DNA of 64,000 nucleotides from the NCBI RefSeq assembly GCF_900141745.1, contig NZ_FSRM01000001.1, positions 3,038,001 through 3,102,000 of the forward strand, read 5' to 3'. Shown here in pieces: positions 30,489 to 38,688 of this stretch. The notes under the pieces are model-generated. The model did no database searches and had not been told where the DNA came from. It saw nothing but the letters and a program-made list of their open reading frames with translations. Origin of the DNA: Paraburkholderia phenazinium. Its GTDB lineage: Bacteria > Pseudomonadota > Gammaproteobacteria > Burkholderiales > Burkholderiaceae. Position 1 is the stretch's first letter. Each line of letters opens with the position of its first letter. Both the position numbers and the translations under genes were made by a program.

Positions 30489-31736
30489 ATGTCCCACGTC
30501 GCTGAATCAGCGCGTTCCGCGCACACAGCCGCATCGTCCGCACCCGCCGCCTCGTCTTCCACGTCCCCTGCTTCGCTTCCCTGGATCACGCGCCTCGTAT
30601 CAATGGATACGGTCAGCCGCAATCCGAATCTCGGCCTGATCGAAACCGTGCGCGACGAATTGCGCGCAGCCGGCGTCGAAAGCACGCTCACGCACGACCC
30701 CAGCGGCAAATGGGCCAATCTGTTCGCCACGATCCCCGCCCATGACGGCGAGACCAATGGCGGCATCGTGCTATCGGGTCACACGGACGTGGTGCCGGTC
30801 GACGGTCAACAATGGGACAGCGATCCGTTCAAACCGGAAGTACGCGACGCCAAACTCTACGGCCGCGGCACCTGCGACATGAAAGGCTTCATCGGCGCCG
30901 CGCTCACGCTCGTGCCCGAAATGCAGCGCACGAAACTCGCCAAGCCGATTCACTTCGCGCTCTCGTTCGACGAGGAAGTCGGCTGCGTCGGCGCGCCGCT
31001 ATTGATCGCAGACCTGATGAAACGCGGCATCAAACCGGACGGTTGCATCGTCGGCGAGCCGACCAGCATGCGCCCGATCATCGCGCACAAAGGCATCAAC
31101 ACGTACCAGTGCTGCGTGCGGGGACAGGCGGCGCATTCGTCGCTGACACCGAAGGGACTGAACGCAATCGAATACGCCGCGCGGCTGATCTGCTACATCC
31201 GCGATATGGCCGATCAGTTTCGCGAGCAAGGCCCGTTCGACGAACTGTTCGACGTGCCCTTCAGCACCGCGCAGACGAGCACCATCGTAGGCGGTAACGC
31301 GATCAACACTGTGCCCGCGGAATGCCGCTTTCAGTTCGAATTCCGCAATCTGCCTACGCTCGATCCGCAGTCGATTTTCGTGCGCATCGATCAGTACGCA
31401 CGCGAAACGCTGTTGCCGAAGATGTTGCGCGAACATCCGTCCGCAGCCATCGAGATCTCGAAGATCGCGGCCGCCCCTGGGCTCGACTCGTCGGAGCAGG
31501 CAGCGATCACTGAACTGGTACGCGCGTTGACCGGGGACCAGGACAAACGCAAGGTCGCTTACGGCACCGAAGCGGGACTGTTCTCGCTGGCAGGCATTCC
31601 GGCCATCGTATGCGGCCCCGGCGACATCCAGCAGGCGCACAAGGCCAACGAGTTCGTGGCACTGGAACAGTTGGTGGATTGCGAACGCTTCCTCGCAAAG
31701 TTCATTCACAGCATGTCGGTGGAGGCTCTGACTTGA
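30489..31736 (+). CDS. argE: Acetylornithine deacetylase (ArgE-type M20 peptidase)
   Basis: Zn-dependent hydrolase of the M20 family releasing ornithine from N-acetylornithine. ATG 30489 (MSHVAESARSAHTAASS) is chosen because CGGAG lies 8 bases upstream; 415 residues. Metal ligands are in GHTDVVPVDGQQWDSDPF (His, Asp), GRGTCDMKGF (Asp), DEEVGCVGA (catalytic Glu, Glu), EPTSM and AHKAN near the C-terminus. The Ala/Ser-rich N-terminal 30 residues lie outside the fold. TATGAT at 30455-30460 could be its -10. The dehydratase gene follows after 56 bp. Confidence 0.9.
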   Translation: MSHVAESARSAHTAASSAPAASSSTSPASLPWITRLVSMDTVSRNPNLGLIETVRDELRAAGVESTLTHDPSGKWANLFATIPAHDGETNGGIVLSGHTDVVPVDGQQWDSDPFKPEVRDAKLYGRGTCDMKGFIGAALTLVPEMQRTKLAKPIHFALSFDEEVGCVGAPLLIADLMKRGIKPDGCIVGEPTSMRPIIAHKGINTYQCCVRGQAAHSSLTPKGLNAIEYAARLICYIRDMADQFREQGPFDELFDVPFSTAQTSTIVGGNAINTVPAECRFQFEFRNLPTLDPQSIFVRIDQYARETLLPKMLREHPSAAIEISKIAAAPGLDSSEQAAITELVRALTGDQDKRKVAYGTEAGLFSLAGIPAIVCGPGDIQQAHKANEFVALEQLVDCERFLAKFIHSMSVEALT

Positions 31737-31792
31737 ACTGAAGCAGGCCGCGCGACTCCAAAGACTAAGAACGGACGACTTCACCCCACGCC

Positions 31793-32815
31793 ATGTCCAC
31801 CGCTACGCCTCAGCACACCGACCATACGATCGACGGCGAGCCGATCCCGACGCTCGACGACATCGCCTCGCAGCATTTTGCGTTGACGCCGTGGGTCGCG
31901 CGCACGCCGGTGTTCGACAAGCTCGATTTGCCATCGCTGGAAGGCACGATGGTGAACTTCAAGTTCGAACTGCTGCAGGCGGGCGGCAGCTTCAAGACAC
32001 GCGGTGCGTTCACCCATCTGCTCGCGCTCGACGAAGCGCAACGCAGTGCCGGAGTGACTTGCGTATCGGGCGGCAATCATGCGGTCGCGGTCGCCTATGC
32101 GGCGATGCGCCTCGGCATCAGCGCCAAGGTCGTGCTGTTTCGTTCGGCCAACCCGGCGCGCGTCGCGCTGTGCCGGCAGTTCGGCGCAGAGATGGTGCTG
32201 GCGGAGAACGGCGCCGAAGCGTTCGAGATCGTGCGCCGCGTCGAAGCCGAGGAAGGCCGCTATTTCGTGCATCCGTTCAACGGTTACCGCACGGTGCTCG
32301 GCACCTCGACACTCGGCTACGAATGGGCCACGCAAACGCCGGATCTGGACGCCGTGATCGTACCGATCGGCGGCGGCGGCCTTGCGGCAGGTGTGTCGAC
32401 GGCATTACGGCTGGCGAATCCGCGCATCCATGTGTTCGGGGTCGAACCGGACGGTTCCGATGCGATGAGCAAGAGCTTCGCGGCCAACCATACGATCAAG
32501 ATGGGCCACATGTACAGCATTGCGGATTCGCTGATGGCACCGCACACCGAGCAATACAGCTACGAACTGTGCAGACGCCATATCGACCGCCTCGTCACGG
32601 TCACGGACAACCAGTTGCGCTCGGCCATGCTGACGCTGTTCACGCAACTCAAGCTCGCCGTCGAACCCGCCTGCGCGGCGGCTACAGCGGCCCTGCTCGG
32701 TCCGCTGCGCGAGACGTTGCAGGGCAAACGCGTTGGGGTGCTGCTATGCGGGGCCAACATCGATACGGTCAGTTTTGCAGCGCACGTCGAGCGGGCTCAC
32801 GCGCTTGAGTCATAG
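31793..32815 (+). CDS. PLP-dependent threonine/serine dehydratase
   Basis: Type II fold PLP enzyme deaminating threonine or serine. 340 residues, the catabolic/serine-racemase-like size without a C-terminal ACT domain, so it is not the large biosynthetic IlvA. PLP lysine in [10 protein letters not shown], phosphate loop [14 protein letters not shown] and [10 protein letters not shown], and the C-terminal [10 protein letters not shown]. Close relatives are annotated threonine dehydratase or hydroxyectoine-utilisation dehydratase; substrate cannot be fixed from sequence. Starts 56 bp after argE on the same strand, likely cotranscribed. Confidence 0.88.
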   Translation: MSTATPQHTDHTIDGEPIPTLDDIASQHFALTPWVARTPVFDKLDLPSLEGTMVNFKFELLQAGGSFKTRGAFTHLLALDEAQRSAGVTCVSGGNHAVAVAYAAMRLGISAKVVLFRSANPARVALCRQFGAEMVLAENGAEAFEIVRRVEAEEGRYFVHPFNGYRTVLGTSTLGYEWATQTPDLDAVIVPIGGGGLAAGVSTALRLANPRIHVFGVEPDGSDAMSKSFAANHTIKMGHMYSIADSLMAPHTEQYSYELCRRHIDRLVTVTDNQLRSAMLTLFTQLKLAVEPACAAATAALLGPLRETLQGKRVGVLLCGANIDTVSFAAHVERAHALES

Positions 32816-32906
32816 TTTCCGTAGCGCAGGCGCATCCTCAAAAGCACTACCCTATCCTCCCCACGTTGGCTATCATGGCGCCATCGACTTCAAGGAGGAA
32901 ATCCCA

Positions 32907-33365
32907 ATGAGCATGGTCAAGGAGTTCAAGGAATTTGCCCTCAAAGGCAACGTGATGGATCTTGCAGTCGGTGTGATTATCGGCGGCGCGTTTTCCACCA
33001 TTGTTAATTCAATTGTCAAAGACCTGATCATGCCGGTCGTCGGACTCGCCACCGGCGGCCTCGATTTTTCCAACAAGTTCATCCGCCTGGGCGAGATTCC
33101 GGCAAGCTTCAAGGGCAGCCCCGAGTCGTATAAAGACCTGCAAACAGCGGGTGTGGCCGTATTCGGCTATGGCTCGTTCATCACCGTGCTGATCAACTTC
33201 ATCATCCTCGCCTTTATCATTTTCCTGATGGTGAAGTTCATCAACAACCTGCGCAAGCCGGCCCCTGCCGAAGCGCCGCCGCCCGCTCCGACGCCGGAAG
33301 ACGTGCTGCTGCTGCGTGAAATCCGCGATTCACTGAAAAACTCGCCGCGCCTGCCCCAGGCGTAG
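32907..33365 (+). CDS. mscL: Large-conductance mechanosensitive channel
   Basis: Pentameric inner-membrane channel opening under hypo-osmotic shock. ATG 32907 has an excellent Shine-Dalgarno AAGGAGG 8 bases upstream and gives 152 residues. N-terminal helix [20 protein letters not shown], pore-lining TM1 (about 14-45, [20 protein letters not shown]), periplasmic loop, TM2 (about 78-105, [20 protein letters not shown]) and the cytoplasmic helix [11 protein letters not shown] are all present. A Pro/Ala-rich linker (about 112-125) precedes that helix. Faces the hybrid kinase gene. Confidence 0.97.
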   Translation: MSMVKEFKEFALKGNVMDLAVGVIIGGAFSTIVNSIVKDLIMPVVGLATGGLDFSNKFIRLGEIPASFKGSPESYKDLQTAGVAVFGYGSFITVLINFIILAFIIFLMVKFINNLRKPAPAEAPPPAPTPEDVLLLREIRDSLKNSPRLPQA

Positions 33366-33393
33366 GTAAGGCATCATTCGCCAAAACTTCGCA

Positions 33394-35382
33394 CTACGTG
33401 GAATCGGAGGCCGCGGTTTTTTCGGCCTTCACATTCGCCGCGCTCTCGATCAACTGTTCGAGCTGACCGAAATTCACAGGCTTGGTCAGATGCGATGTGA
33501 AACCGGCGCCCAGGCAGCGACGAACATCCTCGTCGGTGCCGAAGCCGGTCAAGGCAATCGCCGGCACATCCGAATGTTCGCGAAACGCCTTGATGAAATC
33601 GAGGCCGGTGCCGTCCGGCAATCCGACGTCGCTCACAATCAGATCGAACGTCACCGACTGTGTGGCCGCCAGCGCGTCGGCCACGCGGCCCACCACCGTC
33701 ACCTCATGGCCGAGGCTGCGAATCAGCTGCGCCATCACCTCGGCGGTGTCCACATGATCCTCGATCAGCAGGATCGTCATGACGCCACCTGGGTAGGTCG
33801 CAGCGGGTGCCGGGACGACCGCTTCTTCAACAGGCTTCGCGGCCGTCGGCAAGGTAATCGTGAAGGTCGCGCCGCAGTGCGCTCCGGGACTCTGTGCCGT
33901 TACCGTGCCGCCGTGCACATCGGTCAGCGCCTTGGTGATAGCGAGACCTAATCCCAGACCGCCGAACTGGCGGGTCATGTTCTGATTGCCCTGTTCAAAC
34001 GCGTTGAAGAGCTTGCCGATCTGCTCGGGTTCAATGCCGATCCCCGTATCCTCGATCGAGATCTGCACATGCATCCGCTCGTCGCGCGTGCGCACATAGA
34101 TATGACCACCGTCCGGTGTGAATTTGGCGGCGTTGCGGATCAGGTTCCAGAGCATCTGCTGCAATCGCGCGCGGTCAGCAAGCACGTAGTGGTGCTGCGC
34201 GGCCTTGTCGACATGCACGTCCTGCTGCTTGACCTGAATCTCGCTGCGAAACAGTTCGAGCACGCTGTCGATCACTTCATGCACGTTCACGGTCTCCAGC
34301 GAGAGACGCAGCTTGCCGTTCGCCACCCGCGTGAGATCGAGCAGATCGTCGATGAGGCGCGCTTCGAGTTCGACGTTGCGGCGGATCATCAGCACGCACG
34401 AGCGCGCCTGGTCCGGCAGGTCCGGTATCATTTCGAGCACTCGCGAGCCCGCCAGCACAGGCGTGAGTGGCGTACGCAACTCGTGCGAGAGCATTGCCAG
34501 AAAGCGGTCTTTCGCACGATTGGCTTCTTCGGCGGCGTGCCGCGCAGCCTGCTCGGAAGCCAGCAGCCGTTCATGCTCCTCAATCGCTTCGCGCTGCGAA
34601 TGAATGTCCGTACAACTGCCAAACCACTTGGTGACCACGCCGTCGGAATCGCGCATCGCAACGATACGCGCGTCGAACCAGCGGTATGCGCCGTCATGGC
34701 CGCGAATGCGCAGCTCATGGCGATAGTCCTCGGCCCCGCTCCTGACCGTTTTCAGCCAGCTCTGGCGGATTTCCTCGCGATCGTCGGCATGAACGGCTTC
34801 GAGCCACGCGAGGCCGTGCGAATGGCTTTCGTCGAGACCCGTGTATTCGAACCACTGCTTCGACAGAAAATCGCAATCGCCATTGGCGTCGCAGGTCAGC
34901 ACGAGATGCGGCAGCGCTTCCGACAAGGTACGGTAATGCTGCTCGCGGTCGCGCAGCAGCACTGCTTCGGCCGAAGCCCGCTGTAGTCGGACCTGTGAGA
35001 GCGCCCGCTCCACAGCTTCCGGCAGATAGTCGAGGTAGTCGCCGGATTTCGGCACCACGTCCGAGACGCCGGCGCGCAACGCTTCGATCACGCGCGATTC
35101 GTCCGTGAACCCGGTAACGAGGATGGCAGGACTGCGCACGCCTTCGGCGCGCAGCCGGCGGAAGAAGTCGAGGCCAGTCTCCGGCCCGTTGAGCTGATAG
35201 TCGAGTACGAGCAGGTCCGGCTCGCCGGCCGCGATCCGCTCGCGGGCACTTTCGACGTCCGAACAGAGCGCCACGCGACAACCGGCCCGCTGCAGCGACT
35301 TGCGTGCAAGACGCAAGATGCCTTCGTCGTCATCGACGACAAGCACATAATCCGCGGGTGGCGAGGATACGTCTTCGGTCAT
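33394..35382 (-). CDS. Hybrid signalling protein, REC-PAS-HisKA-HATPase-REC
   Basis: 662 residues, no membrane helix, so soluble. N-terminal receiver (about 10-125, Asp61 in LVLDYQLNGPETG), PAS/PAC domain (about 145-265), HisKA with His300 in AMLSHELRTPL, HATPase (about 405-515; NLIRNAAKFTPDG, EDTGIGIEPEQ, GGLGLGLAITK) and a C-terminal receiver (about 535-650, Asp585 in LIVSDVGLPDGTG). This layout takes a phosphate on the first receiver, runs a kinase core and can pass phosphate to its own second receiver. It is the last gene of a three-gene minus-strand set with the Rcp1-like receiver (66 bp upstream) and a membrane kinase, suggesting a phosphorelay. Signal and output are unknown. Confidence 0.92.
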   Translation of the reverse strand: MTEDVSSPPADYVLVVDDDEGILRLARKSLQRAGCRVALCSDVESARERIAAGEPDLLVLDYQLNGPETGLDFFRRLRAEGVRSPAILVTGFTDESRVIEALRAGVSDVVPKSGDYLDYLPEAVERALSQVRLQRASAEAVLLRDREQHYRTLSEALPHLVLTCDANGDCDFLSKQWFEYTGLDESHSHGLAWLEAVHADDREEIRQSWLKTVRSGAEDYRHELRIRGHDGAYRWFDARIVAMRDSDGVVTKWFGSCTDIHSQREAIEEHERLLASEQAARHAAEEANRAKDRFLAMLSHELRTPLTPVLAGSRVLEMIPDLPDQARSCVLMIRRNVELEARLIDDLLDLTRVANGKLRLSLETVNVHEVIDSVLELFRSEIQVKQQDVHVDKAAQHHYVLADRARLQQMLWNLIRNAAKFTPDGGHIYVRTRDERMHVQISIEDTGIGIEPEQIGKLFNAFEQGNQNMTRQFGGLGLGLAITKALTDVHGGTVTAQSPGAHCGATFTITLPTAAKPVEEAVVPAPAATYPGGVMTILLIEDHVDTAEVMAQLIRSLGHEVTVVGRVADALAATQSVTFDLIVSDVGLPDGTGLDFIKAFREHSDVPAIALTGFGTDEDVRRCLGAGFTSHLTKPVNFGQLEQLIESAANVKAEKTAASDST

Positions 35383-35448
35383 GCTGGTTCTTTCTATGGC
35401 TGGATTTACGCTGGCGGATTTGAGGCCTGTACCGTAACGATAGGTCCC

Positions 35449-35928
35449 TCAGGATGCCATTAAACGCTGGCCCGGCGGCAGCTTCACCACCTGCAGGAAG
35501 AAGCCGAGGCGGCGCACCGCCTCGATGAATGCGTCATATTCGACCGGCTTCGTGATGTACACATTGCAGCCAAGTTCATAGCAGCGCTCGATTTCACGCG
35601 GATCGTCGGTTGTAGTCAGGACGATCACCGGCACCGCAGCCGTAGACGGAGAGTCCTTCAGACGGCGCAGCACCTCGAAGCCGTCCACCCGCGGCATCTT
35701 GAGATCGAGCAGCACGACGAAGTTCATCAGATCCTGGCGCGGCGGATATTTGCCGGCTACGTCCCCACTGGGCGGATCGCCGAAAAAATAATCGAGCGCC
35801 TGCTGCCCATCGGAAAACCGCAGAAAACCGTTCGAGATGCCGGCCCGGCGCAAATTGCGCTCGACGAGCGTAGCGTGGCCGTCGTCGTCTTCGATCAGGA
35901 CGATGCTGACCGTTTCCCCATGTTTCAT
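35449..35928 (-). CDS. Single-domain response regulator, Rcp1-like
   Basis: 159 residues consisting of one receiver domain, no DNA-binding output. Acidic pocket EDDDGH, phosphoacceptor Asp75 in VVLLDLKMPRVDG, Thr in VLTTTDDP and Lys in YITKPVEYD. The insert between beta2 and beta3 (GDPPSGDVAGKYPPRQD) and the sequence FVVLLDLKMP are typical of the Rcp1 group that shuttles phosphate from phytochrome-like kinases. Lies between the membrane kinase (144 bp upstream) and the hybrid kinase (66 bp downstream), so it is the likely phosphate carrier between them (inference). Confidence 0.92.
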   Translation of the reverse strand: MKHGETVSIVLIEDDDGHATLVERNLRRAGISNGFLRFSDGQQALDYFFGDPPSGDVAGKYPPRQDLMNFVVLLDLKMPRVDGFEVLRRLKDSPSTAAVPVIVLTTTDDPREIERCYELGCNVYITKPVEYDAFIEAVRRLGFFLQVVKLPPGQRLMAS

Positions 35929-36072
35929 CCTGCCTCCGTGCCTGCGAATCGCCGGTGCGTGATCAGTTTATTCGTGTTTCATACTTTTCAATTTAAGCGA
36001 TCCGCGGGGCAGCCCAAGGACTGCACACGAGAACCGCCTTGCTGCATGACTTGCTGCGATTCGACGCCCGCT

Positions 36073-37683
36073 TTACAGCCGGGCCGGCTGCTCGGGCAGC
36101 ACGACGAAAAACGTCGACCCCGCGCCCTCTGCCGATTCCACCCAGACGCGTCCGCCGTGCCGCTCGGCCATGCGCCGCACCAGTGCAAGTCCAATGCCGT
36201 CGCCTTTCGCCACTTCGCCGTGCAGCCGCTGAAAGGCACGAAACACTTTGGACATATAAGCCGCCGGAATGCCAAGCCCATTGTCGCGCACATAGTAAGT
36301 TCGCGTGCGCAAGACAGGCGGCTCGCTCTCGTCCACAGGATCTGGCTCGCACGCGCCCACCTCGATACGGCCCATGCGGTCCGGATCGAGAAAGTTGAGC
36401 GCATTGCCGATCAGATTGCTGAAGATCTGCTCGATCGCGCCCGGGTCGCCCCACGCCGGCGGCAACTCGCGCACGGTGACGGAAACGCCGCGCGCTTCGA
36501 TCGTGCCGGCTAACCCGTCGACCACGTGCGCCACCACCCGCCCGATACTCACGCGCTGCCACTGATATTCGAGGCGCCCGGCCCGCGAGATTCGCAGCAA
36601 CGCCTCGATGATCGCGGCTGCCCGCGTCACGGCGGTCCGCAAAAACTGCAGCGATTCGCGCACGTCGCCGTCGAGGACATCGGTGAGGCGGCGTTCTTCG
36701 GCTTTCGGTAACTGCGCCGCATCGATTGTGGCGCGCAGTTCGTCGCAGGAAACCTGCAGCTCCTTGGAGAAGCCCTGCAGGTTCACGAGCGGCGAGCGCA
36801 AGTCGTGCGAGACGCTGTAGATGAACATCTCGTTGTCTTGGGTCTCCTGGCGCAACTCCTCGTTGACCCCTGCCAGTTCCTTGGCACGCGCCTCGAGCTT
36901 TGCCTTCAGGACGGTCTGGGACTGCTCGGCCGCGCGCAACCGTGCGCCGGTCTGGTGCAGTACGGCGTCGAGCGCGGCGATCTCGTCGTTGCCTGAAAGA
37001 GGTGCACTCAATGGCCGGCCATGGCCGAGGCGCTCGGCGTTCCCGCTCAGCACCTCGAGACGGCGGCCGATACTGCGGGCGAATACCAGCGCGGTGAAAC
37101 CCCAGATCAGCATGGAGCCAAGCACGGCCGCGATCAGCGCATATTGCTGGCGAGCCTTGGTCTGAGCGAGCGAAGCGCTGCGCTCGGCATCGAGGCGCGA
37201 CTCTTCCGCGACGAAAGCATCGAGCTGGTCGCGAAACAGCGCCACCTGGGTCGGCACCTCACCGGCTTCGAGCGCGGTGAATGCGGTCATGCTGCGCCCC
37301 TCACGCAGGCCCTTGGCGATGGTCTCGGCCTGGGCCCGGTAAGCGTCGACGGTAGCGCGCATCTGCTGCGCGCGCGTGGCCTGCTGCGGTGTGTCGACGA
37401 CCAGTTGTTCGAGATGGGTCAGCCGGTCACCCAGGTCGACCCATGCCACATGACGGTCGACGAACGTGGGGTCGCCCACCACCATACCCGTGCGAACCCG
37501 CGCGGCCTGACGCAGCAGCGGGTCGATGAGCGAAGACGACTGATACAGGATCTGCTTGCTATTGGCGACCCACAGCGCGGCCTGCGCCGCCCGCTGTTGC
37601 GTCTCGAAGACGACACCGAGCAATGCCAGCTCGACGACGCTCGGCATCGCGATCAGCAGGAGACCCTTGGTAAATAGTTTCAT
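36073..37683 (-). CDS. Membrane sensor histidine kinase with CHASE3-like periplasmic domain
   Basis: 536 residues from the ATG at 37683 (MKLFTKGLLLIAMPSVVELA). Two membrane helices (about 6-27 and 180-203) enclose an all-helical periplasmic domain (about 28-178) of the CHASE3/four-helix type. A HAMP linker (about 202-250) and coiled coil (AKLEARAKELAGVNEELRQE) lead to HisKA with His293 in YSVSHDLRSPLVNLQGF and HATPase (NLIGNALNFLDPD, RDNGLGIPAAYM, GDGIGLALVRRM). This kinase type often pairs with Rcp1-like receivers, and such a receiver follows here. A near-consensus promoter lies upstream. Confidence 0.92.
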   Translation of the reverse strand: MKLFTKGLLLIAMPSVVELALLGVVFETQQRAAQAALWVANSKQILYQSSSLIDPLLRQAARVRTGMVVGDPTFVDRHVAWVDLGDRLTHLEQLVVDTPQQATRAQQMRATVDAYRAQAETIAKGLREGRSMTAFTALEAGEVPTQVALFRDQLDAFVAEESRLDAERSASLAQTKARQQYALIAAVLGSMLIWGFTALVFARSIGRRLEVLSGNAERLGHGRPLSAPLSGNDEIAALDAVLHQTGARLRAAEQSQTVLKAKLEARAKELAGVNEELRQETQDNEMFIYSVSHDLRSPLVNLQGFSKELQVSCDELRATIDAAQLPKAEERRLTDVLDGDVRESLQFLRTAVTRAAAIIEALLRISRAGRLEYQWQRVSIGRVVAHVVDGLAGTIEARGVSVTVRELPPAWGDPGAIEQIFSNLIGNALNFLDPDRMGRIEVGACEPDPVDESEPPVLRTRTYYVRDNGLGIPAAYMSKVFRAFQRLHGEVAKGDGIGLALVRRMAERHGGRVWVESAEGAGSTFFVVLPEQPARL

Positions 37684-37785
37684 GTGCGCCTGGTAGTCTG
37701 TCCGGACGCCGCACGGTCCAGGCGGCGGGCTGCGCTTTGCCCCCAAGCGGCGCAGGCCGCCGAACCGCCGTAGCGGAACCGGGTC

Positions 37786-37814
37786 ATTATCGACGCGAAC
37801 CCGAGATATTTCAA
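37786..37814 (-). promoter_or_regulatory. Near-consensus promoter of the three-gene signalling set
   Basis: Minus strand: -35 TTGAAA (37809-37814, 5 of 6), 17-bp spacer, -10 GATAAT (37786-37791, 5 of 6). Predicted leader about 95 nt to the kinase ATG. The 435-bp gap 37684-38118 also holds TATAAA at 38030-38035 facing the orphan gene; nothing else is seen. Confidence 0.7.
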
Positions 37815-38118
37815 TCTGCCGCCCTGGAAGCGCTGGACAACATAAAAATGTGTTTTTTTAATGGCGAGGCTCTCCCTTACAGGGCACCTGCGTCTATCAT
37901 TGAGACAGAAGTTAGAGACTGATGCTGGGGATGCGAAAGCGCGCGGCAAGGCGATTCGGCACGATTCGTGCGGATGGGTGTGAGGCAGACTGATCGTCGA
38001 ATCACCGTGAATCTGGCATTTTCGTATGCTATAAAAGATCGACGTGCGGCGGCGCGAAGCCGGGAGTGGTCGCATGAGGACGCTGCGTTTCTTGCAATTC
38101 TTTTTCAGGCGAATTTTT

Positions 38119-38574
38119 ATGTCCTTCCCGAAAAAGCGTCGGCGCGCGAAGGTGGACGGCGATGAGTCGTTCCTCGCCGTGCTACGGCACTTCAAACCGT
38201 TCGGCCAGCTCGACACCAAGATCGCGCGGGCTCGCGCACAAGATGAGCCAGTGCTGTACGCCCATGTGCTGCCAGGTCTCGACGTCCTCCTATGCAGCGT
38301 GCGCGGTGCACAGCCGCCCTACCCGGCGCCTGCCGAACTGCGCCGGCGTTGCATTGAATCAATCGCCAATGCCCTGGAACAGCCGCTCGACGGGTTGGAA
38401 AACGGTGGTTACTGGTACGAAGCGGACGGCTTCGGCTTCCTTGTATTTGCCAGCCGCGCCCGCGGCCGGATTCTCCCGGAGTTCGGCGCCACCCGTGCGG
38501 CGGTAGGCGGTCCACGTCGCGGTGTACGGCGCCAGGATGCCGCTGGCGATGCGACGCCGCGCTCATTGCGCTGA
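38119..38574 (+). CDS. Hypothetical protein, orphan
   Basis: 151 residues from ATG 38119 (MSFPKKRRRAKVDGDESFLA), with AGGCG 8 bases upstream; longer in-frame starts at 38044 (GTG) and 38074 are possible. The N-terminus is strongly basic (PKKRRRAK), the centre shows a hydrophobic beta-alpha-like pattern (VLYAHVLPGLDVLLCSVRG ... GGYWYEADGFGFLVFASR in pieces), and the C-terminus is Arg/Gly-rich and probably disordered. No recognised motif. Overlapping open frames exist on the other strand, but this frame has a -10 TATAAA (38030-38035) and a strong hairpin at its end. Not recognised; moderately sure it is a gene. Confidence 0.5.
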   Translation: MSFPKKRRRAKVDGDESFLAVLRHFKPFGQLDTKIARARAQDEPVLYAHVLPGLDVLLCSVRGAQPPYPAPAELRRRCIESIANALEQPLDGLENGGYWYEADGFGFLVFASRARGRILPEFGATRAAVGGPRRGVRRQDAAGDATPRSLR

Positions 38575-38611
38575 GTCTCTTCTGATTCTGTTATGCGGCG
38601 ATAAGATAAGC

Positions 38612-38639
38612 GGCGGGCTCATGCTCTCATGAGCCCGCC
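38612..38639. terminator. Strong hairpin between orphan gene and asmA-like gene
   Basis: GGCGGGCTCATG (38612-38623), CTCT loop, CATGAGCCCGCC (38628-38639): a perfect 12-bp stem between convergent genes. Only a broken T-run follows (TGCTTTCCTT), so termination efficiency is uncertain. Confidence 0.6.
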
Positions 38640-38688
38640 TGCTTTCCTTGTGTGCTGATACTGCCCTTCCCGCACACCTGTCTCCTGC

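Noticed and set aside
31793..32815. Biosynthetic threonine deaminase IlvA
   Set aside because: Only 340 residues and no C-terminal regulatory domain, so called as a general threonine/serine dehydratase.
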